Shown piece after piece: positions 1 through 4,188 of a stretch of DNA of 5,588 nucleotides (positions are counted from its first letter, which is position 1; each line of letters begins with the position of its first letter). This stretch comes from Oscillospiraceae bacterium (GTDB taxonomy: Bacteria > Bacillota > Clostridia > Oscillospirales > Oscillospiraceae). The DNA lies in contig WQRL01000148.1 of the NCBI GenBank assembly GCA_009786775.1, positions 1-5,588 of the forward strand. Direction: 5' to 3'. Made by a program: the position numbers and the translations under genes. Under the pieces are notes generated by a model. That model saw nothing but the letters and a program-made list of their open reading frames with translations, was not told the origin of the DNA and searched no databases.

Positions 1-140
1 GCATCTCCATCTAAATACTCACGCAGGGCTTCAAGTGATTCAAAACCTCTCATTCCTTCTGTGGGAGCAAATGTGAATTCCACATCTACGCCCAGGTACT
101 CGCTCAGGGCTTCCAGCGATTCAAAAGATCTCATTCCCTC
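1..140 (-). repeat. 81-bp tandem repeat in the sensor segment of the M56 gene
   Basis: Two in-frame copies with an 81-bp period (27 residues), the first at 60-140 and the second from 59 to the left edge, incomplete. The first 16 residues of each copy (EGMRxFESLEALxEYL) are identical at 14 positions; the next residues differ (GVDV versus DGDA). More copies may lie beyond the edge. The ESLEAL-EYLG pattern resembles the SxEEAxxxLG motif of extracytoplasmic domains such as DUF4367, but this is a by-eye resemblance only. Confidence 0.8.
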
Positions 141-1277
141 GGGATTGCCGGGTATAAGCCTGATCATACCTTCTTGTAAAGGCATTTCTAGGAACTTCTC
201 AATTAGCTCATCGAGCATTTCAGGGTTTTCAAAAGTGAAGTTTCTCTCCTCGGTTGGAAACGGCTGAGGCTGTAAACGCTCATTTGCGCTCCCGTCTGTT
301 GTAGTGGCAAAAGCTGTCAAAGTGCCAATTGCAAGCACCGTAACCATAACAACAGCTACTGACAAACTTATAATAGATTTTCTTTTCATTTTCATAATAG
401 ATTCAATCCTTTCTACGGCCGCATTTTTGCTAAAGCCGTTATAGAGTAGTGAAGCAAATTTGCTTCGTTGTTCAGCCATGCCTATTATAGAGTAGGCATA
501 GGCCGCTTTCTTTTCCGCTCCGAAATGCCGTATAACCAATTCGTCACAAGTAAGTTCCAAGTCGCGGCTTGCCAGTACAAACATTACCCATACTAGTGGG
601 TTAAACCAGTGTATACATACTGCAAGGACCAAGAGTAATTTCCACAGCGCATCAAAACGCTTGATATGGTAATACTCATGTGTTAGCACGTGGCTTAATA
701 GCTCTCTATCACTTAAGTCCATGCACTTTGGCAAGATAATCCGCGGCTTTATCAGGCCGGCGGCGAGCGGGGTTAAAATTCTATCTGACTGTACGATGGC
801 AAGCGGACGCATAATCCTATGCGTTGCAAGCCACTCGCTCACAAAATCATCATCGCAGATGAGCGTTGCAAAACGTAACGGTCTGTGACTTTTGAAGTAC
901 AAAACTGCGAAGAAGATAATTAGCGTCACCATGCCTATAAGCCATAAAATATTAGCTGGTGGTATGCTAATTACTTGTTCCGCCCCGTTTTGAACGGCTA
1001 CCCCTGCTGCTGTTTCGCTTATAACGAACCAGGTTAGGGTGTTTTCAGAAACGGATGGGACAGTATTTGCGCTCAGAACAGTGTCCCAAAGTTCCCTAAG
1101 CGCTGGATACAAGCCGAACCGCGCCGGAATTGTCACAGGGATAAGCAAGCGAAATAGTGCCACACCCCATAGTATAAGGAATGTTGTTTTTGGGAGCCTG
1201 TTAAGTGCCACGGCTCTGATTAATACAATGGCAATAACAAGTAATCCTGCCGATATGCTCATTTGCACCAGACTCAT
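1..1277 (-). CDS. BlaR1/MecR1-like M56 membrane metallopeptidase (3' end cut by window edge)
   Basis: Open from ATG at 1277 to the left edge; 425 complete residues are visible and no stop is reached. It is recognised as an M56 (BlaR1/MecR1) integral-membrane zinc protease. Hydrophobic segments lie at about residues 6-25, 31-50, 109-128 and 211-235. The family signature LIKPRIILP is at 175-183, the zinc motif HEYYH at 200-204, FNPLVW at 225-230 and SRDLELTCDE at 237-246, where E241 is the probable third zinc ligand. A last membrane segment (about 302-323) follows a basic stretch KMKRK. The remaining 100 residues should be outside the cell. In BlaR1 and MecR1 that part is a penicillin-binding sensor. 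Here the visible part is acidic and carries tandem repeats with no SxxK motif. By family knowledge the protein senses an external signal and triggers loss of the BlaI-type repressor encoded just upstream. The start overlaps the repressor stop (ATGA), with a GGGGAGGG ribosome site. The ligand is unknown, and a further domain beyond the edge cannot be excluded. Confidence 0.9.
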   Translation of the reverse strand, partial: MSLVQMSISAGLLVIAIVLIRAVALNRLPKTTFLILWGVALFRLLIPVTIPARFGLYPALRELWDTVLSANTVPSVSENTLTWFVISETAAGVAVQNGAEQVISIPPANILWLIGMVTLIIFFAVLYFKSHRPLRFATLICDDDFVSEWLATHRIMRPLAIVQSDRILTPLAAGLIKPRIILPKCMDLSDRELLSHVLTHEYYHIKRFDALWKLLLVLAVCIHWFNPLVWVMFVLASRDLELTCDELVIRHFGAEKKAAYAYSIIGMAEQRSKFASLLYNGFSKNAAVERIESIMKMKRKSIISLSVAVVMVTVLAIGTLTAFATTTDGSANERLQPQPFPTEERNFTFENPEMLDELIEKFLEMPLQEGMIRLIPGNPEGMRSFESLEALSEYLGVDVEFTFAPTEGMRGFESLEALREYLDGD

Positions 1278-1648
1278 AGGCCCTCCCCTATTTTCAGCTT
1301 TTCGACGAGTTGTTTTAGACCCTCTATCTCGTCACCAGATAATTCACTACCGCTTAAAAAAGCGGATAGGAACATCTCTGCCGAGCCGTCAAACAGCTTC
1401 CCGACTATTTCTTTGGCTTCATACTGCCGTACTTGTTCTTTTGTGATAACCGCTTTACAAGAGAAGTTTTCGCCATAGCGCTCAATTGCGCCTTTGTCGA
1501 TAAGTTTCCCAATGACGGTATATGTTGTATTGCGGTTCCAGCCTATTTGCTCTTTCAAAATCTTGGCAAGCTGTCCCGCTGTTAAATCACCCTCTTTCCA
1601 CAAGGCTTCCATAACCTTTAATTCTGAATCAAAAACTTTTACTGTCAT
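1274..1648 (-). CDS. BlaI/MecI/CopY-family transcriptional repressor
   Basis: A 124-residue protein, close to the usual length of this family (about 120-130). The N-terminal winged helix spans about residues 5-70. The recognition-helix region NTTYTVIGKLIDKGAIER (40-57) matches the family pattern NTxYTxLxxLxxKGxIxR. The C-terminal part (about 72-118) is helical and acidic, as expected for the dimerisation region that holds the protease-sensitive site in BlaI and MecI. The protein should bind operator dyads as a dimer and repress its own operon until the partner M56 protease is activated. It is first in the operon, and its TGA overlaps the ATG of the M56 gene. The start is supported by a GGAGGTG ribosome site 5 nt upstream and by a promoter with three candidate operators. 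Family assignment is secure; the regulon and signal are not known. It could control something other than beta-lactam resistance, since no beta-lactamase or PBP gene is visible. Confidence 0.95.
   Translation of the reverse strand: MTVKVFDSELKVMEALWKEGDLTAGQLAKILKEQIGWNRNTTYTVIGKLIDKGAIERYGENFSCKAVITKEQVRQYEAKEIVGKLFDGSAEMFLSAFLSGSELSGDEIEGLKQLVEKLKIGEGL
1281..1288 (-). promoter_or_regulatory. Ribosome binding site of the M56 gene
   Basis: GGGGAGGG on the minus strand, 3 nt before ATG at 1277, inside the last codons of the repressor gene. With the ATGA stop/start overlap at 1274-1277 it fixes the M56 start and suggests translational coupling of the two proteins. Confidence 0.75.
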
Positions 1649-1653
1649 GACTG

Positions 1654-1660
1654 CACCTCC
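1654..1660 (-). promoter_or_regulatory. Ribosome binding site of the BlaI-type gene
   Basis: GGAGGTG on the minus strand, 5 nt before ATG at 1648. This is a strong Shine-Dalgarno sequence and supports the chosen start. Confidence 0.85.
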
Positions 1661-1668
1661 AATTTGCG

Positions 1669-1682
1669 ACTATTGCAATAGT
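1669..1682. promoter_or_regulatory. Candidate BlaI operator 1
   Basis: ACTATTGCAATAGT, a perfect 14-bp palindrome lying at the expected transcription start of the repressor operon. It fits the ACTA-n6-TAGT form shared by all three dyads here and resembles the staphylococcal mec/bla operator core ACTACATATGTAGT, known for MecI and BlaI. Confidence 0.8.
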
Positions 1683-1688
1683 TAACAC

Positions 1689-1717
1689 ATACTATCACGA
1701 TAGTCACATCTTGTCAA
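1689..1717 (-). promoter_or_regulatory. Sigma-A-type promoter of the BlaI/M56 operon
   Basis: Reading the minus strand: a perfect -35 box TTGACA (1717-1712), a 17-nt spacer, and a -10 box TAGTAT (1694-1689, two mismatches to TATAAT). Transcription should start near 1682, leaving a leader of about 35 nt. The elements interlock with three inverted repeats (listed separately), so the promoter is probably blocked by its own product. Confidence 0.85.
1691..1704. promoter_or_regulatory. Candidate BlaI operator 2
   Basis: ACTATCACGATAGT: 6-bp arms ACTATC and GATAGT are perfect inverted repeats around a 2-bp centre. It overlaps the -10 box and adjoining spacer of the minus-strand promoter. Its centre is 22 bp from operator 1, about two helical turns, so two dimers would sit on nearly the same face. 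Confidence 0.8.
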
Positions 1718-1718
1718 G

Positions 1719-1732
1719 ACTATTTCAGTAGT
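1719..1732. promoter_or_regulatory. Candidate BlaI operator 3
   Basis: ACTATTTCAGTAGT, a less perfect dyad (arms GACTA and TAGTC, 1718-1733) directly upstream of the -35 box. Its centre is 28 bp from operator 2. It is the weakest of the three in symmetry but shares their outer half-sites. Confidence 0.65.
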
Positions 1733-1861
1733 CATTTTGAAAATAATTTGCATGTCCCTCGGAAACGCTGGTATTAGGGGGTCTGCAAGCATAGGCAAAC
1801 AGCACCGCATACCTGTAAGTGTGTTTGGCCGCTTACGAAAATAGAACATCGGCATGAAAAT

Positions 1862-1878
1862 TTAACCTTCTCTTAACC
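1862..1878 (+). promoter_or_regulatory. TTAACC direct repeat, possible response-regulator site
   Basis: TTAACC-TTCTC-TTAACC: two identical hexamers with a 5-bp spacer, an 11-bp period. It ends 10 bp before the -10 box of the lipoprotein gene, where the -35 region should be, and no good -35 hexamer is present. This spacing and position are typical of OmpR/PhoB-family activators; Bacillus PhoP boxes are TTAACA-like hexamers about 5 bp apart. The assignment to such a regulator is inference. Confidence 0.5.
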
Positions 1879-1885
1879 ATCCCTT

Positions 1886-1894
1886 TGATATGAT
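1886..1894 (+). promoter_or_regulatory. Extended -10 promoter of the lipoprotein gene
   Basis: TG-A-TATGAT is an extended -10 element (one mismatch to TATAAT), predicting a start near 1901 and a leader of about 29 nt. No convincing -35 box stands 16-18 bp upstream; the TTAACC direct repeat occupies that place, which suggests an activator-dependent promoter. Confidence 0.55.
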
Positions 1895-1914
1895 TCATTT
1901 GTAAATATCAAGAA

Positions 1915-1921
1915 AGAGGAG
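1915..1921 (+). promoter_or_regulatory. Ribosome binding site of the lipoprotein gene
   Basis: AGAGGAG, 8 nt before ATG at 1930. It supports this start, which also gives a complete lipoprotein signal peptide. Confidence 0.8.
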
Positions 1922-1929
1922 TTTAGAGA

Positions 1930-3795
1930 ATGAAAAAATTAATGGCGACAATGTTGCTGGCGGGGTTTCTGGTATTGCTTGCAGGATGCAATATGGATTC
2001 CTATGACGCTACATTCGAGGGCGGGGACGGGGATGGATATACCCAAGAGGTACAGGCATCTCAGGCACAGTCTGTCGCGCCGCCTGCCGCGCCTCCTACA
2101 GACCCGGTGCGCATGGAAAATCTAGTTTCACACACAGATATCCTCAGCCACCAAAATGGCATCCCGGCCTGGCTTTTGGCCGGAGTAGAGGCATATTTAT
2201 CCGAAGACCTTACTGCGGCGGATGCTGCGTCATGGTATGCACAGGCTTCTTCACGTGGGCTGCCGGGGCTTACAGATGAGTGGTTTATACCCGGTTTTAT
2301 TGAAGACACACTTGCTGCATATGCAGCGGCAGTGGCCTATACCTTCGTGCGGCATCTGTCCGAGAACAATCAGCTGGATAGTTTGATTTCGCATTATTGG
2401 CGTGATGTAGAGCCTTGGTACGAAGCGGAGCAGTGGAGTACAGCACAGGCCAGGGAGGCAGAGCGAATGAGAGCGGAGCTTTGGGCAGATTTTGCCGGCG
2501 GTGAGCCTAGTGTCCAAGACGTTATTTTCCAATATACCTTCGGCGATTCCATGGAAATTACCGGCCGGGGTATCATAAGCGTAGACTTCAATGCCTTAGC
2601 GCAATACGGCTGGTATTTCTATACGGCAAGTGGCTGGCCCCGCGATGTGGTCATGGCGTATATTGAATCCGACGAAGACTCCATCCGCTTTGTGGGTGAT
2701 TGGCTGGGGTACCACCACGATGATGTGCTAATATCCGTCCAAAAGGCCCCGCCCTATGCACCTGTTGCGGAATTCGGCAGTGGCGGTGGCCGATACTGGG
2801 CTGACTACGGGTGGACGCGTACCATTGATACAATGGCTCCGGTGGGTTCTTTCCTTGCACCTTGGGTACATGTCCATGAAGCTGTACACGCCCTGCTCTA
2901 TCTGGCACCCCACATGGAGTGGAGTAACATTGCAGATGTGCCGCCTGAGTTTTTGTTTAATTGGGACTCCGACTGGTGGAACACCTTTTCGCAGTTGGCC
3001 TTTGAAGAGGGCATGTGTGTGCTGCTGACATACCTGTTTATGATGGACGTGGGTGATGCGTGGTGGACAAGGGACTTCGCTGATATGTTTATCTTCCCCA
3101 TGCTGTCGCGGCTAGATGTAGATATGGCGCAGGCGGGTGATATTACCATAGAAGAAGAGACCATCGAGGCTATGGCTCGGCAGATGGCTATGATTGAGGC
3201 CTATCGCCAAGCGGGTGGATTTGACAGTGCCGAAGAGTTTATGGCATTTGCAGACGAGTTTTTGATGGAGCGGTACTTCCCAGGCGGTGAGACCATAGAT
3301 GTATGGGCACCGCCATCTCAAAGTAGAGCTCCCACACGAGAGGAGATTATAAAGCACCTCCACATGACGGCGTTTCTGTCTCTAAATGGGATGCACCATC
3401 AACTCTTTTCCCACAGCTATGACTTTATGGGTGCGCTGCAAGCGGGTGTGCCTTATGCAGAACTTATGGATCATTACACGGCGGCATCCTTCTTCCTCTA
3501 CCTGCTTGAGGAGCGGGGCACCCGGGAAGATTTTTTGATTGTGTACCAAGATGTCTATGCCGCAAGGGACGTGTTCGGTTACACTCTGGCAGAGATGGTG
3601 CACCAATGGCGCACTCATCTAGGCACTCTATTTGACCCGTGGCTTGCGGAGCGGGAAGCATTTGAAGCCGCAGAAGCAGAGGCATTCGCCGCAGTCGCAC
3701 ACCTGCTCCCGCCCGAACTGCTAAAGTGGGACGACACCATATTCTGGACCAATTATATCGACTGGATGCTTGAGTGGATCTCGGCAAATACGTAA
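1930..3795 (+). CDS. Lipoprotein with HEXXH zinc motif, probable peptidase-MA-like (gluzincin) metallopeptidase
   Basis: A 621-residue protein; I do not recognise a named gene. The signal peptide has basic MKK, a hydrophobic core and the lipobox LLAGC, predicting lipidation at C20 and anchoring outside the membrane. A Gly/Asp then Ala/Pro/Gln-rich linker follows (about 27-59). Zinc motif HEAVH is at 316-320, followed 39-40 residues later by FEEGMCVLLTYL (358-369), whose E360-G fits the third-ligand motif EGxAxY of gluzincins. Further on, HYTAASFFLYLLEERG (515-530) and FGYTLAEMVHQW (549-560) match the closing part of peptidase-MA domains (Y-x-x-A-x-x-F-x-x-Y-L, then a conserved W). An earlier stretch, IPAWLLAGVEAYL (78-90) plus AYAAAVAYTFVRHL (130-143), looks like a second, zinc-less copy of these late motifs. 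The acidic, Trp-rich tail is unassigned. The gene is monocistronic, divergent from the BlaI operon and ends at a strong terminator. A role in processing envelope proteins or peptides is inference; substrate and activity are unknown. Confidence 0.85.
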   Translation: MKKLMATMLLAGFLVLLAGCNMDSYDATFEGGDGDGYTQEVQASQAQSVAPPAAPPTDPVRMENLVSHTDILSHQNGIPAWLLAGVEAYLSEDLTAADAASWYAQASSRGLPGLTDEWFIPGFIEDTLAAYAAAVAYTFVRHLSENNQLDSLISHYWRDVEPWYEAEQWSTAQAREAERMRAELWADFAGGEPSVQDVIFQYTFGDSMEITGRGIISVDFNALAQYGWYFYTASGWPRDVVMAYIESDEDSIRFVGDWLGYHHDDVLISVQKAPPYAPVAEFGSGGGRYWADYGWTRTIDTMAPVGSFLAPWVHVHEAVHALLYLAPHMEWSNIADVPPEFLFNWDSDWWNTFSQLAFEEGMCVLLTYLFMMDVGDAWWTRDFADMFIFPMLSRLDVDMAQAGDITIEEETIEAMARQMAMIEAYRQAGGFDSAEEFMAFADEFLMERYFPGGETIDVWAPPSQSRAPTREEIIKHLHMTAFLSLNGMHHQLFSHSYDFMGALQAGVPYAELMDHYTAASFFLYLLEERGTREDFLIVYQDVYAARDVFGYTLAEMVHQWRTHLGTLFDPWLAEREAFEAAEAEAFAAVAHLLPPELLKWDDTIFWTNYIDWMLEWISANT

Positions 3796-3842
3796 GAGCC
3801 AAAATAAGTCCCTAAGTGCGGCTTGCATATCGGCAAACGCAA

Positions 3843-3860
3843 AAAGGCCTTGCGGCCTTT
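3843..3860. terminator. Small GC-rich hairpin after the lipoprotein gene
   Basis: AAAGGCC-TTGC-GGCCTTT: a perfect 7-bp stem with a 4-nt loop, 47 nt after the stop of the plus-strand gene. There are three T's in the plus-strand stem end but no longer U tract; read on the minus strand it ends in five T's. It may be a weak bidirectional terminator or an mRNA 3'-end stabiliser. Confidence 0.5.
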
Positions 3861-3877
3861 GAGAAGTTCATGCACAG

Positions 3878-3931
3878 AAATTGGGTAGTGTATATCAAAA
3901 CGAAAAGTTTTGCTACACTACCCAATTTTTT
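3878..3931 (+). terminator. Long palindrome with T tract, probable rho-independent terminator
   Basis: A perfect 15-bp stem (AAATTGGGTAGTGTA at 3878-3892 with its complement at 3914-3928), topped after a small asymmetric internal loop by a second perfect 6-bp stem (CAAAAC 3896-3901 with GTTTTG 3907-3912, loop GAAAA). The right arm runs into six T's (3926-3931). It lies 83 nt after the lipoprotein stop and should end that transcript. The stem is unusually long for a simple terminator, so it may also be a mobile hairpin or insertion remnant. Confidence 0.7.
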
Positions 3932-4110
3932 GGTTTTGCCTTCATCTAAGCGTTCGACAGGCGTTGCTGCAAAAATATGCCCTTGCGCCGAAAACTTTTT
4001 CTGTTGAAGTGAGTTTTTCTCGTATGATAGAAATTTTGAGGAGCGGCATTATAGGGCTGTAAACCATCTATCAAGCGGAGCTATTGCAGCCATCTGTTTT
4101 GAATTCTGCA
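3932..4110. other. Convergent intergenic stretch without a recognised gene
   Basis: Between the plus-strand terminator and the opposing hairpin I see no convincing gene. Short open frames cross the region on both strands, but none has a ribosome site or a recognisable product. A weak GGCTG/CAGCC inverted repeat (4055-4059 and 4087-4091) is too short to interpret. Confidence 0.5.
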
Positions 4111-4156
4111 AAAGAGGGGGGGCGCATCAAACTTTCGATTTGATGCCCCTCCTCTT
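4110..4156 (-). terminator. Probable terminator of the SLH protein gene
   Basis: Reading the minus strand, an AAGAGGAGGGGCATCAAA arm begins 32 nt after the stop codon, then a 7-nt loop and a complementary arm, ending in CTCTTTT. The stem is GC-rich, with one 2-nt bulge (around 4123-4124) and one G-U pair. The T run is only four long, so termination strength is uncertain, but position and shape fit an intrinsic terminator. Confidence 0.7.
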
Positions 4157-4188
4157 AAATTGATTCGTTTTTCAGTTTCTATTCGAAA

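Noticed and set aside
1039..1446. 135-residue plus-strand open frame
   Set aside because: It lies entirely opposite the M56 and BlaI-type genes, whose family motifs are clear; it is an antisense shadow.
1796..1826. CAAACA...TGTTTG inverted repeat and a nearby GTAAG...CTTAC repeat in the divergent intergenic region
   Set aside because: Arms are only 5-6 bp with long loops; this is expected by chance in about 190 bp, and I see nothing else in 1741-1860.
3816..4007. 63-residue plus-strand open frame starting with GTG just after the lipoprotein gene
   Set aside because: It runs through both hairpins, has no ribosome binding site and no recognisable protein pattern; it is explained by terminator sequence.
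3812..4030. Minus-strand open frame reading across the long palindrome
   Set aside because: No start codon with a ribosome site and no recognised family. It could be a relic of a repeated element, but nothing in the sequence proves it.
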